A stretch of DNA of 64,000 bases from Pseudoneurospora amorphoporcata (lineage: Eukaryota; Ascomycota; Sordariomycetes; Sordariales; Sordariaceae), in assembly GCA_033297205.1 (NCBI GenBank), contig MU859079.1, positions 186,001-250,000 on the forward strand, given 5' to 3'. The notes beneath the pieces were generated by a model. The model did not search any database, had not been told where the DNA came from, and saw nothing but the letters and a program-made list of their open reading frames with translations. Both the position numbers and the translations under genes were made by a program. Below are positions 46,801 through 58,751 of this stretch, piece after piece (positions within the stretch are counted from its first letter, which is position 1; the number at the start of each line of letters is the position of its first letter).

Positions 46801-49718
46801 ACGGTATCATCAAGTTCGGCGACGTCGAGTATTCTTTCCGCTACTTCTACAAGTCCAGTCCCAAGGGCTCTCAGGATGTGCTCAAGGCTGAGTACGAGCT
46901 GAAGGCCGACCACCCCTTCGTCTTGACCGTCTACTGGGGTACTCCTCCCAAGGACAAGGTCGAGGAGTGCAACTGGACTCCTTCCGACCGCGTCGGCCAA
47001 GTCGACCGCAGCACCTACGGCAGAACCTTTACCACGGTCATCACCTACCCCCATCGTCGCGACCCCGTTGAGACCACCTACATGGAGGAGAACGGGAGAC
47101 AGATCACCGTCGACCGCCCGCCCCGCATCTTTGAGCATGAGGACGTCCTTTTGCAGAGGCCTACCGATGTCTCCTTCGAGGATGACGACCTCTTCATTTA
47201 CCACCGCCGCTCTTCCGTCGAGCGCATGGCCAAGAACCTCAAGCAGACCCACTCGCTCGCCGTTCGCCTCAACCCCGTGTCGTGGTTCTCCATGCGCAAA
47301 AAGTCCATCTATCGCCCTGTGCCCACATGGTGGTTGCGTACCGAGCTCTGGGATATCTGGCGCAAGTCCGGTACTCTCGATGCGGTCACTTCCTGCTGGA
47401 TGGATGAGCTCATTCTCCGCGAGGAACCTCTTCTCCGCCGGTACTGGTCTGCCAGAAACAGTGGTCAGCTCTCTCAGGCACGCATGATCCTGGACGCAGA
47501 CATTGACCAGGTTGCCGCTGCTATCGAAATTGAGAAGCACGTCGGTGAACTCTGCATGTTGCCGATTAAGACTGCCGACTTGTACGCCATGGGTCTCGGC
47601 AAGGATGCCAACCAGATCACCACCAGGCCTCAGGACTGCTTCAATGACTCCGAGAACCGTATCTCGGTCATTTTCAACGATATTGGATGCTGGCCCGAGT
47701 CTCCTGGAGGTGTCTCCAACTGCCGTCGCGATCTTGTCAACGGTCATACGACCATCCGTAACCACGTCTTGGCTGAGTCTGCCAACGAGTACGGTATCCC
47801 GCGCTTCCAGGTCGAACGCAATGTCCAGTCGCTCAAGGTCGTTCCTCTCTGGGGGTTGGACGGTCGTGTTCCCAACCATGGTCTTATCGAGAATCTCCTC
47901 GAGATGCAGGTCGAAGATAAGATTGTCCGCACTGATATCGATCGCGACGTCGTTGACACCTTCATCCCGCTGCTCCGTCTCTTCGTCAAGGGTGCTCGCT
48001 CACGCCATATTTCCAAGTCTGATATGTACCGCTACAGCAACGCCACCTTGGACATGTTCCAGTACTTTGAGCGCAAGGATTACAACAAGACTTGGAACTC
48101 CAAGGAGGTCGCTGCCGCCTGGGCTGAGGCTTGGCTCATCAAGTACGATGATCCGGATATCGCTGATCCCGAGGAGAACCTCGCTGTTCAGCAGCCTACC
48201 ATGTCGGACTTCCGTGATTCGCTTGCCATCTTCTCGTCGTACTTCTTCATCTACGCCGTCCAGACCCCCGAGGACTGCCCCAGGGTTTTCCAGAGCACGC
48301 ATCACGGTATCAGCTCCATGTTTGGTGTCTTCCTCAAGTACCAGCGCGGCGCCACCTTTGGTATCTGGGATCACGCCATTCTCTGGCGCGAGTGCTGCCT
48401 CAACCTCAGCCCTGCTCAGTCGACCCTGCCCATTCCCGTCCAGTCCATGGTTCTGGCTGGTATTGGTCTGGCCATGAAGCTCGCCTACTTCCACGCCGAT
48501 GTCATCTTGCCTTGCACGTCCTTCTTCAACCCCATCTGGGAGACCTCGCTCGGCACCGACACCAACCGCATCGGCCACGAGAAGAAGTTCGCTCGCAAGA
48601 TTGATCCCATCGTCAACGGCGTCAGCAACATGGACGCGTTCAAGCCCGTCGATGAAGTCCGCACCACGACGCCCACCGTGGTCATGTTGTCCAACGTGCA
48701 GTTCATCAAGGACATCCGCACTGCCATCCGCGCTGCCGATGTTATCGTCAACCAGTACGGCTTCAAGGAGTACCGCCTCTTGATCTACGGCGCCAAGGAC
48801 CGCGAGCCCGAGTACGCCATCAACATGACCAAGTTGATTGAGGGTTGCAAGCTCACCGAGCACGTCATCCTCAAGGGCTTCGGTAAACCGCAAGAGATTC
48901 TCAAGGATGCCTGGCTCTTCATGAACTCGTCTCTTTCCGAGGGTCTCCCGCTTGCCGTCGGCGAAGCCGCCCTAGCCGGTGTCCCCGTCGTCGCCACCGC
49001 CGTCGGTGCCACGGCTCTCGTCCTTACCGACCCCGACAACCCGTCTGTCGCCTACGGCGAAGTCGTCCCGCCCAACGACCCGGTCAGTCTCGCTCGCGCC
49101 CAGGTCTCCATGCTTGCCATGGCCGGTCCCTGGGCCAAGTTCGCCGGCGACGTCGACAAGCGCGGCTCCGTCCTTCCCTCGCTCATGCTGCCCGACACTC
49201 TGACTCCCACCGACGTTGCCTTCCTCACCAAGCGCATGCACGAGAAGACCGACGCCCGTCGCAAGCTCGGTATGCTCACGCGCGATGTCGTCCTCAAGGG
49301 CTTCCACGGCGAGCGATACCTGCGCGAGCACGAGCAGATGTACTGGGTGCAGTGGCACATGGCCAAGATGCGTCGGGACCCCGGTCTCATGCGTCGTCGC
49401 GCTTTAGTGCGCAGAAGCGAGGTCAGGACCATGGGTCACTCGGTCCAGGGAACGCAGACGGGCGAGTACGATGGCGAGAGCACCGTCATTAATGGTGGAA
49501 GCGAGGCGTGGGAGGAGTACAGGGTAGAGAACTCGACGAGTCGGAGCAGTTATAATGGGCAGAGGTCCGGTAGGAGGCTAAGTAAGAATAGGCCACAGCA
49601 TGCAAGGGAATTGTCGAGGTTGACGGTTACGACGATGGGTGGTACGGGTAGTGCGGCAGGGCCGAGCGGGTTGAGCTCCGGGAGAGTTAGTATGGTTAGT
49701 CAGCGGGATATTGTTTAG
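40892..49718 (+). CDS. gtb3: Gtb3-like giant polytopic GT4 glycosyltransferase of GAG synthesis
   Basis: Three exons, join(40892..41136,41236..42037,42102..49718), 2887 aa; introns of 99 and 64 nt (GTAAGT/AATAG and GTGAGT...GCTAACG...TACAG). The N-terminal exon has one membrane helix (about 47-69). Residues 100-350 alternate beta/alpha as in a barrel-like fold. Two hydrophobic blocks, about 860-1060 and 1190-1430, hold roughly ten or more membrane helices (for example FGALSIFCMPAILDIILLTFVG, IVSVNVIGLCVASVFAAVS). A C-terminal GT4 domain runs from about 2195 to 2760: DIGCWPESPGGVSNCRRD resembles the N-terminal block of PelF-type enzymes, and SEGLPLAVGEAALAG (about 2628-2640) has the E-x7-E motif. 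The Ser/Arg/Gly-rich tail is disordered. It probably polymerises UDP-Gal and UDP-GalNAc and exports the chain at the plasma membrane. Exon 3 has 2538 codons without an intron. Confidence 0.9.
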
Positions 49719-51929
49719 AGAACAATGTCTCCTGACAACCACCATGACAACGACAAGAGAGAGGCGGAGCGGGAGGGGTTGTTAATTAGAAGGTGGGATG
49801 AAGGGGATGATTGATAGTTGGAAGAGGAGGATAACGGAACGGAGGGAAGAAAGGAAGGAAACCAACTTCGGATTCACATACTGGTTTTGGGATACCATCC
49901 ATCATCAGTACATATCACCATATTTCCCATTTCTTGTCACATACCTTGTCTGCTTTCACATGGATAGCTGACGGATTTTGCATTAAGCCACGATTAGCAT
50001 GAGATTGCATGACATGACATGACATGACAGCACGAATCAACCCCCCAAGACCAAGAGCGAAAAAGAAAAGTACCGGTGGAGATACATACCTGCTAATGAG
50101 AGCGCAAATAGTATACCTAGATCGATCGTTAATACCACTTCATGAATTGATGACAAACCATTCCATGTTCCGCCGCCGCTTGATTTAATCGCCACGCTTC
50201 TTTCTTGCATTGCTACGAGTATGTAGTATGAGCAGAAGAATGCAGATATATAGATAACTGCCCGTTGTTTGTCAAGGCCTTTCTTTGCCCTTAGGTTACC
50301 CTCCGGTGTCCGTCCTTGAAGTTGCTGTTAAAGTGAGTGCGCGTGATACCAAGCTTCTAACTGAAAGGTGCAACTGCTGTTTGCTGGCCTTCTTGGGATG
50401 TCATCGGCTGTGAATGAATTTCATGCCCCTGGTGAGTGCTTTCATGGGTCTCTCCTTCTTCGCAGCTGACCGGACAAGGATTGCCTGCTGTTGCTTTAAA
50501 ATTCAATATCGAAGATTGATGACGACGATGGTGATGACGAAGAGGAGAGGAAGGAGACCCGACCTCTTGTCTGCAGGCAGGAACCCCTACGAGTACGGGC
50601 GGGCCTTGGTCATGTGACGGGCAAGGCAGCATGCTATGAAGTGTTACTGTGCTACCGTAAACCCCGTGAATCTTGCAGTCAATCAGATACGGCTGCACCT
50701 GGCCAAAATTCGATGAACCTTCCAGCGGCGGTCAGTGCATATCTGGTTTCTCTCTGCCAAACAACAACAACCGCAACATGAATGATCAATCGCCATCATA
50801 ATCTTGTTCAGCTCCATTCGGTGTCTTTCCTTTATTTCGCCATGTCGCGCACATTTGTTTTCCGTTTCTACCTGTACCGACCATGCTGCATCAAATGGGC
50901 GATACAAGTAGGTATATCTCTTTGACTGCCGCCGCTGCATTAGGTTGTTTTGCTCTCTTTCTGAAGGGATATACTGTCACGCAGCCGATGGCGTTAGTGC
51001 ACTATTTACATGGCTAGAGAAAAACTTGGTGGATCCTGTTAGCGCTACATCTGATCAGCCCTCCAGATGTATCAAATGAACACCATTAGCCATCACCCAC
51101 CCCCATCGTACGGAACGGCGCGCCGACTGATGTATCACAGGCTTCCATTATCTTGCATTAACTCGAAGACGAGGCTTCGCGACGCTGGCTTTGCAAATGA
51201 CAGCTCACGCTTGATCAACCGAAGTTGGGCGCCATCGGTGTGAGGGTATTGGAGCCTGTTTTAGGGACGAAGGGTCCTGCGCAGCTCAGTGCATACGTCT
51301 CGACCGGTCACCAACCAAACACCATGATGCGTCCGGGTTGATGAGCACGTAGACCCTCAAAGCTCCATATAGCCGAATAATAGCGCCCCGTTGCCATGTG
51401 GTCCTACCACAGAAATGGGCCAGAACAGATACGCAATCGTTGGCACGGAAGTGCGAAGACTATGAATGGTGGGACATGAAAGTGTCGAGCCTGCCCAACC
51501 GTCGCTGTACTAACTTCAACACATCGTTGTTTCTCTCTGACTGCTGACACTCAAGGATTCTCTATGAATACTCAACTTGATAAAGCAAGTTTTTTTGTCT
51601 TAGGAAGGCAGACATATTTGACCACTACTTTACTGGCTCAAATGATCCGAACTGGGTTCCAGAGCCTGATCGTCGTGGCACTTTCAGTATTCTTTCAACA
51701 TGTCTTATTACGCTCGGCCGGTGCGTGTGGACAGCTATTCACCTCCCAAGTTGGGAAGGGTCAGACACTGGATGATATCACGTACCCGCCTCTCTTGGAT
51801 GGAGGGAGGATAAGACCCGACGGGAGCCGACTGACAATCCAATCCAAGGATAACTCCTTTGATCAAAGCAATCGATGAATATCCAGCGCATCAGTCCCGT
51901 GCCTCAAACATGCCCGGCCCTAAGGTACT
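49719..51929. other. Intergenic region, no supported gene
   Basis: 2.2 kb between gtb3 and the DUF7708-type gene (convergent). It contains a small (CATGA)4 array at 50008-50028. The frame at 51564-51878 (104 aa, one hydrophobic segment) and the one at 50357-50698 lack domain or splice support. Confidence 0.45.
50008..50028. repeat. Pentanucleotide (CATGA) microsatellite
   Basis: Four tandem CATGA units in the gtb3 3' flank. Minor repeat. Confidence 0.8.
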
Positions 51930-54167
51930 CTACGTGTAATCATCCTCCGCCATTTCCCCACCATCCCCCCTCCTGAAATACCCATCTCCGGCCCGTTGCC
52001 CTCTCCCACCATCACTGACACCCAAAGGTACTTCATAGGCTCGATCCAACATCCCATCAAAGAATCCCCTCGACATCCCAGACCCTGCTACTCCTCCCCC
52101 GCCGTCCAACAAATTCGCCATCGTATACACCCTCCTGTTCTCCGGCACCTGCCTCTCCACGAGCTCCCACCGATACGGGCACGTCACCAACACTTTCAAC
52201 ATCGGTCTCAGCTCCCCGTCACCGACCAGATCGACCAACGTGCTCAAAATCCTCGCCACGTCGTCCTGCCAGTTCGGTCGGTCGGACCGGTCGTACGACG
52301 ATATCCCGTCCAAGATACAATACACGGGCGTGTCACGGGGAAACTGCCGGAGCAGTGCGCCAAAGGTGTGACAGAGACAAGCAATGTTTCCGTACTGCAG
52401 GTCGCGGACGTATTGTCGTTTGTCGATGAACCCGAGCCGGAGGAGATTGCGGGAGCGGAGCTCGAGGGCGAGGATAGTGATCATGCTTGCCAAGAGGGCT
52501 CGGGGCTCGGAGAGAGGGTCATTGTAGTCGGTGGTATGAAGGGTGGAGAAGAAGTACAGAGTGACAGCGTCCCGATGACCGCTGAGGGTGGCGATAAAAT
52601 TTGCGCTGAAGGCGGAAAGGGGGTGGGCTCCAGCCCTCGTCGAGGGGGGAGAGAGGTGCACGTCGGTTGGGTTGGACTCGATGCAGAGGATGTCCGGGAC
52701 GTCAGCCCGGATCCAGCGCTGAAAGGCTGGGTGGCTGAGGATACCCCGAGCTGAAGCTTGTTGGGGAGGCGAGAGGGAGACAAGGGAGGAAGAGACGGAG
52801 AGCTCCAGGTCTTTCGCAAGATCAGTGGGGGATGCGTTGAGGAAGGTAAGCAGCTCGCCTTCGGAGATCCAGTGATTGTCTTCCGCGTGCCCGGCCCGAA
52901 GCAGCTCGAACTCTCGACGAACTTGTTCGCGCAGCTTGAGCTCGCTGGCTTCGATCAGTTGGATGAAGAGCGAGTTCTGCGCTTCAATGCCGTAGAACTC
53001 GGCGGCGTTTGACGCCTGGAGAGAGACTTGACGTTTCATCTCTTGGTATTGCTTGTCCATATTTTCCTGGATTGCGTCAAGCTTCGACGAGAAGGTAGAG
53101 ATGCCGCACTTTGTTTCCACGAGTGTGCTGCGGATCATGTTGACGCCTTTTGCAGTTTCCCTGACAATGCCGTGGGTGTCCACGAGCAGCTCATCTTTCA
53201 GTTTGGAAGTACAACCTTTGAGCGTTTCCATAGCGGCTTTGAGAGGAGCCAGGACCGCGCTCGCATCGTCATTTTGATAAAAGATCTTTCCGAACACTTT
53301 CTTGACTGTGGCAGTCGTTTTCTTAGTCGAGCACAGGGACTCGCGGAGCAACGTGAGTGAGATGGGAAGGGTTGGATTAACTCACTTTCGGCTTTTGGCA
53401 GCAACATGGACATAAGATTCATGATGGTTGAGGCCACGGTCTGCACAAAGGCTTGGTAAGATTGTTGAAAGTCTTTGTGCGTAGGAAACAATGCCCTGTT
53501 GTCTTCAGCGACTTTGATCAAGCCTGGAATGGACTCAAACGCAGAGAGGATGGCCTCTCTTCTGTCAGTGGACTTCTTAGCGGCCTATTGCACATCAAAC
53601 GCTGCGTTAGCCTCTTCTGATGTTTGTAAGCAAAACAAATGAGCTCTTGCCTGGAGTATTATCATCAGACCCGCCCGCAATGTGCGCAGCCCATGATCAT
53701 CAGGGATCAGTTCCAACCACGGCTTCAAGCTTTCGGCCCTGTCGCCTAGTTCTGACCAGAACCTGGCAAAGACACCCCTTGGTTTTCTCACCCGGGCTTC
53801 ATAAGCTGGCCGAACCTCTTTGACATGGTCTATCACACTGTTCCACTCCCAGTTGTCCTCGCGCAATGTAGAGGCAACATTGGAGTCGGGGAACAGTTCA
53901 CGGTATCGGGTGAGGGCATCTTGGAGATCACTAGAGGTACAAGGTTGGGCCAATACATCAGCGTCATAATCGAGGCGTGGAAGCCGATGAAAACACCCAC
54001 GTCAGGTTTGTCCTTGGTACAAACTGGCCTCGTTGTTGGTCAAAGGTTGAGGGAACAGCAAACGCTGGGTCGTAATAGTGACCTTGTGTGCGGATGAAGT
54101 CGGCCGTCTCGTTGTCTATATCTGTTTGGAAAGTTCTCATGTAGGATGTTTCCAGATCATGGCTCAT
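51930..54167 (-). CDS. DUF7708-type protein with degenerate P-loop NTPase-like region
   Basis: Four exons, complement(join(51930..53305,53386..53584,53651..53930,54001..54167)), 673 aa. Introns: GTGGGT/CTCTAG (70 nt, donor less certain), GCAAGA/CAATAG (66 nt, a GC-AG intron with a GCTAACGC branch) and GTGAGT/CCACAG (80 nt). The start has a strong context (GCCACCATG); an in-frame ATG lies at 54200. Residues about 60-210 match the DUF7708 pattern: DALTRYRELFPD, then WLELIPDDHGLRTLRAGLMIIL, then AKKSTDRREAILSAFESIPGLIKVAED. A helical region follows (about 230-350). A C-terminal part has a Walker-B-like strand (VYCILDGISSYD) but no GxxxxGK[ST] Walker A. Fungal proteins with DUF7708 often carry NACHT or ankyrin parts; this one looks like a degraded version. 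Function unknown. Confidence 0.75.
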
Positions 54168-55349
54168 GGTGGCGGCGTTTGTTAGCTGATGAGGTCCCAT
54201 TGTGTTGGAGACCAAGAGGCAGAAAAACGAACTACAAACAAAGAACGATGGCGACGTTAGTCCTTGGAAGGAAGACTGGAAGGCAGCATCCTGCTGATGG
54301 CAATTGCAAAGGGTAATCGTCTCCCACCGTTACATCGGCAAGCGCCCGCGGCCGTAACACAACGGGTGTCTCCTGCTGACTCTTTTCCAACCGAACAACA
54401 CACTCGGATTTCCTCCAGTGCTTCTCTCTACTCGTTCTTCTATCTCTCCTCAACACATTGCCATTGACGTCACTTCTCTTTAATAACACATCAAGTCGAA
54501 CGGCCCCATCGCGTTTCCTGTTCTATTGGCAGACTCGTACCGGCCATCATGTAGTTCGTTCCTTCCTCATATTGCCGGTTTTCTCATCTTCATTCTTTTT
54601 CCAATGAGCGGCTGATGAGCGAAGTTGCCCTCCCCGCTTCCAGGACTGCCTCCATTCATGTCACCAGAACACCGAATTTCAGCAATCTCACTGCAGCATC
54701 ACAGCTCTGCCACACATGTTTAGGTACACGTCAGACAAATCAGAACGCGACCCCCTACACCCAAATCGGCTTCTAACCGTGCAATCATGCATTAACACAG
54801 GGATTCAACTCACAACCTGATCTCAATGGCGGGTACCGCGGGAAGACGCAAGGCTCTGAATGACATTTCGACCCAGCATGTCTAGGTAGTCACATCAGCT
54901 CTAACCATCGGAATTACCCCGCTCGCTACCTCTTGCCTTCGACACCGGCCAGCCCAATCCCGTTTTCCACAACAACTGGCATCTGGTATAACGCCTCGAC
55001 ATCTCAAAATCCCCTTTGCCCTTGTCAGCTTCGGCCGCCAGTTCATACATGAATAGCTCACCGGGCAATCAAACCAAAGAGCCGACAACGATACATCTCA
55101 CGCACCAGAACCTAACTGTGCAAGTCTGAAAGGCACATAAGCTTTCATGCTTCTCCTTTCGAGATCCTCTTATCAGAACCACCAAAGGTTCAAGCTCGGA
55201 CGCTGGTAGGTTTCCCGCTGCGCATTCTTATCTGTCTGATAGCGACTAGGGAACTTCCAGTCATGGCTTGATTGTACCTCTCATTGCATTGGGCCTCCTA
55301 CTGACCCCGCTGACTGTCAAGAAAACATCGGGCTCCGTTCAACGCCAGT
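54168..55349. other. Divergent promoter region
   Basis: 1.2 kb between the DUF7708-type gene (minus) and the AAA ATPase gene (plus). No supported coding sequence; short minus frames at 54232-54489 and 54882-55088 lack motifs. Confidence 0.5.
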
Positions 55350-58300
55350 ATGTTGAGGGATGAGTACCCGCGGTATCTGAGAGACACCCCCTCTCAGCCT
55401 TCGGATAGACATTTTCTCCGCAGACGCCGCCCTGACAGCCGTCAAACTACCTCGCCGTCAGGCTTATCGGAAGAAGAGCTGCAGGAACCAATTGTCATTC
55501 CCCGTTATCGATTGGTGAACTTTAAACAATTCAAGAATCGGTATAGCGATTATGATAAAAGATACGCCATAGAGGCATACGTTACCAAAACTCGCACCAC
55601 CTCTGAACTTCTGGACGACTTCCGCCAAGAGAAAGAGAGACGAAGTGCGCCCCAGCTTAGGTCTTTTGACGAGATAGCTAGGGAATTACGTACTTTGGAG
55701 CAACAGCGCATCAAGGATGAAGAGACCAGTAAGATACCAGAGGGTGGTTTCATCCAACGAGTTCGTATTCAGTCGCAACATGTTTTGCAGTACTTGCTCG
55801 AATGTGAGCACGCTACAAGTAACAACCGGCATTCGTTTGAAGATTCCGCGTCAGTCACGTTCATACGACCTTTCCGGATGCTCATATTCTTTCAAGGCCG
55901 AATGAAGGAAGCATTGAACGTACTCGAGGACAAATGGTCAGATCTGGAGAAAGAGCAATCCAAAAAGGATACTGCGGCTCTTGAGGAAATGCGATGTTAT
56001 ATCAGTTTTGTCGATCAGCATATCATGCCAATTTCTCGAGTCACGAAGGGGGGGAAGGGATTTGCCACTAGGGTCTGTTTTGACGACCTTTGGCTGTTCT
56101 TCAAGCCAGGCCAGAATATCATCAGCACATCTAAGAAGAGAATAGTTAAAGTTCGAGGTAGGCTTTTTTACTACTACGTCCTTGGCACCATTCGATGCTA
56201 ATATTTGTCCAGATAACGAACGAGAGAAAGAGAAGTGGGAGCCATATCAGCATGTGTGGAGGGTTTGTTCAGTTAGCACTCCTTCACTTTGGGACCGCTT
56301 GACTGAGGTACCTGTCAACACCAAGCTATCAAATCTACCAACTATTGCTGATGTGCAGGACGACACTGAATACGACTCGCAAGCGCGGAAGTCTTTCCAT
56401 ATCCGCTGTTTCTACCTTGACTACAATGGGTCATCCTGGCAACCTGTTTTTACTAGGTTCACCATTCCACCCTACGACGACGAAATCGACGTAACCTCAC
56501 TTCCGTGTTATCCTCTACAGTACTGCCACAATTCTGAACAGATTCTCACAGAGTTGGCCATCATTGGTAAAAGATTTCAGAACGCTGTGATCGACAAGCG
56601 CTTCTATTACTCCGGAATAACACTTGAACGCACACCGGATGGTGCCCCCTTCGAGAGTGAGCGCGGCAGAGGAAGATATGGCGACATACCCGATCGGCAT
56701 CTTCCCTTCAAGCGTTCAGCGAAACGATCAGGTAAGCTGATCGAAAGCGAAGTGGTAGTGGACTTCGAGGAAACATACATGAACTCTCCTTCGCTACGCC
56801 CCAAGTTCATTCCACTTCGCAGCCTAAAGATCACCAGAACATGGCAAACAGAGGACGACCCCGTACCCATTTATGTATGGGACGGTGTGAACAGAAACAG
56901 GTTAAGATCCACCAGGGACCTTGTTCACACTGATGATCCAGTGGCATCTCTTGAAGCAGAAGAATGGATTGACAGCACCTCGATCACTAGGTGGCACTCT
57001 GAGCCAGACGTGACTGTGCAGGCTCACTATTGTCGTTCCGAAGAAGAATCTGAGGATCATGGGAAGAAAACTGGATCTGTCAAAAAAGAAAGAGGATTCT
57101 TGAAGGAGGATGACCTTGTGCTCACTCCAACCCGCGTCTGCGGTTACGCCTTTAAAGAAAAGGGGTTCTTCATGTTGGATTTGCGCAAGCTTCAACCAAT
57201 TTCACATCAGAGAGGTGTATTCGAATCCCTCAAGATCCCCAAAGAGTACAAGGAAATGGTACGAAGCCTTGTGAGTTCTCACTTTGAGAAGAAAAAGATT
57301 GAAAGACTGCTTAATGAGAGATCGGAAGGCTCCATCGATCAGGACATTATAAAGGGAAAAGGCAAGGGTCTTGTCATTCTCTTGCATGGTGTACCGGGAG
57401 TAGGCAAGACTGCAACAGCGGAAGCGGTTGCAAAAGAAAACCAGAAGCCCTTGTTCACCGTTACCTATGGCGACTTTGGCACCAACCCATCTGAGCTTGA
57501 AGAAACGCTGGAGGCCCTCTTTCACCTCGCTAATCGATGGGATTGTGTCCTGTTGTTTGATGAGGCGGATGTCTTTCTGGCCGAAAGGTCCAGGACCGAG
57601 CTTAAAAGAAATGCTCTTGTGTCGGGTAAGTGAACACACCTTTGGCAGATGTGCATAGCACCCCGAAATTTTGCAAGAACTGATTATTCGAATAACTTAT
57701 AGTCTTTCTGCGTGTGCTGGAGTACTACCACGGCATCCTGTTCTTGACGACAAACCGTGTCGGAAGCATTGATGAAGCATTCAAATCTCGATTGCACATG
57801 ATGCTTTACTACCCTCCACTTGACCGCCCACAAACCATCGCCATCTTCAAGGCCAATATTGCCAAGCTCAAGGCGATTGAGAGGCAAAGGCAACTGGTGG
57901 TTGATACACCAACCTTGAGGATTGATGAGGACAGCATTTTGAGGTTTGCCGAGCGACATTGTGACAATGGCCTTCCCGATGGGGGAAGATGGAACGGCAG
58001 GCAGATCAAGAACGCGTTCCAGATTGCAGCCTCCATGGCTCATTACACAGCGCGAGTAACAGATTCTGAGCTTCAATTGCAAAGCAGAAAGGATGGCTCG
58101 GATGAGTCCAAGAGCAATGCTACAGTACCCGTGCTTGACGACACTCATTTCATGAAAGTTGCGAAAGCCACACATGATTTCGACCAATACATCACGCAAG
58201 CAAGGGGCTTCAATGATGCCAAATGGGCGAAGATGGGTTCACTCCGCAACGACGAATTTCAACCCGGTGTTGCACCTGGACACTTTCCAGCCCGAAACAG

Positions 58301-58751
58301 TCCTGCACCTCATCCAACTCACGTATCAGGGGGTGCTGTTGGCGGTTATGGAGGTTACGGTACCGGGCCTACGGTGGACTCCTACCAACCCGGCCTTCAG
58401 TTTCAGGCAGAGGGTAATAACTATGCAAACCGGGGAAGGAGCAACCAGCGAGGCCAAGCCGGTTACAAGGAGTATGACACGAGTGGTGTTCAATACCCTG
58501 GGGGCCATCAAAGCCAGCCCCGCTTCCAAGACCCATATCGGCACCACAGCTCTGAGCACATGGGCCAAGGAACCATGCCTTCCCGTTCTCCAGGCCGGGG
58601 AACCACTTCTTCTCATGGTCCCGGCTTGAGACCACCACCAAGCCGCGAGGAATATGGAATGCCGGCACAGAGAGGAGGAGGCTATGAGCGGTACTCTGAA
58701 GTGCCGCGACCTGCGATTCATGATGAAGATGGGGAGGATGCGTATACCTAG
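55350..58751 (+). CDS. DUF7025/AAA-type ATPase
   Basis: Three exons, join(55350..56157,56213..57625,57703..58751), 1089 aa; introns of 55 nt (GTAGGC, ATGCTAAT, CCAG) and 77 nt (GTAAGT, TTATAG) both restore the frame. Residues 1-200 are charged and helical. Residues about 220-400 have the fungal DUF7025 pattern: FDDLWLFFKPG, SFHIRCFYLDYNGSSW, LPCYPLQYC. The AAA core has Walker A LLHGVPGVGKTATAE (about 660-668), Walker B VLLFDEADVFL (about 715) and sensor/arginine-finger-like LFLTTNRVGSIDEAFKSRLH. The C-terminal 200 residues are a Gly/Tyr/Pro/Arg-rich disordered tail. Such proteins are numerous in filamentous fungi; no substrate is known. Both Walker motifs are intact, so it is probably active. 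Confidence 0.87.
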
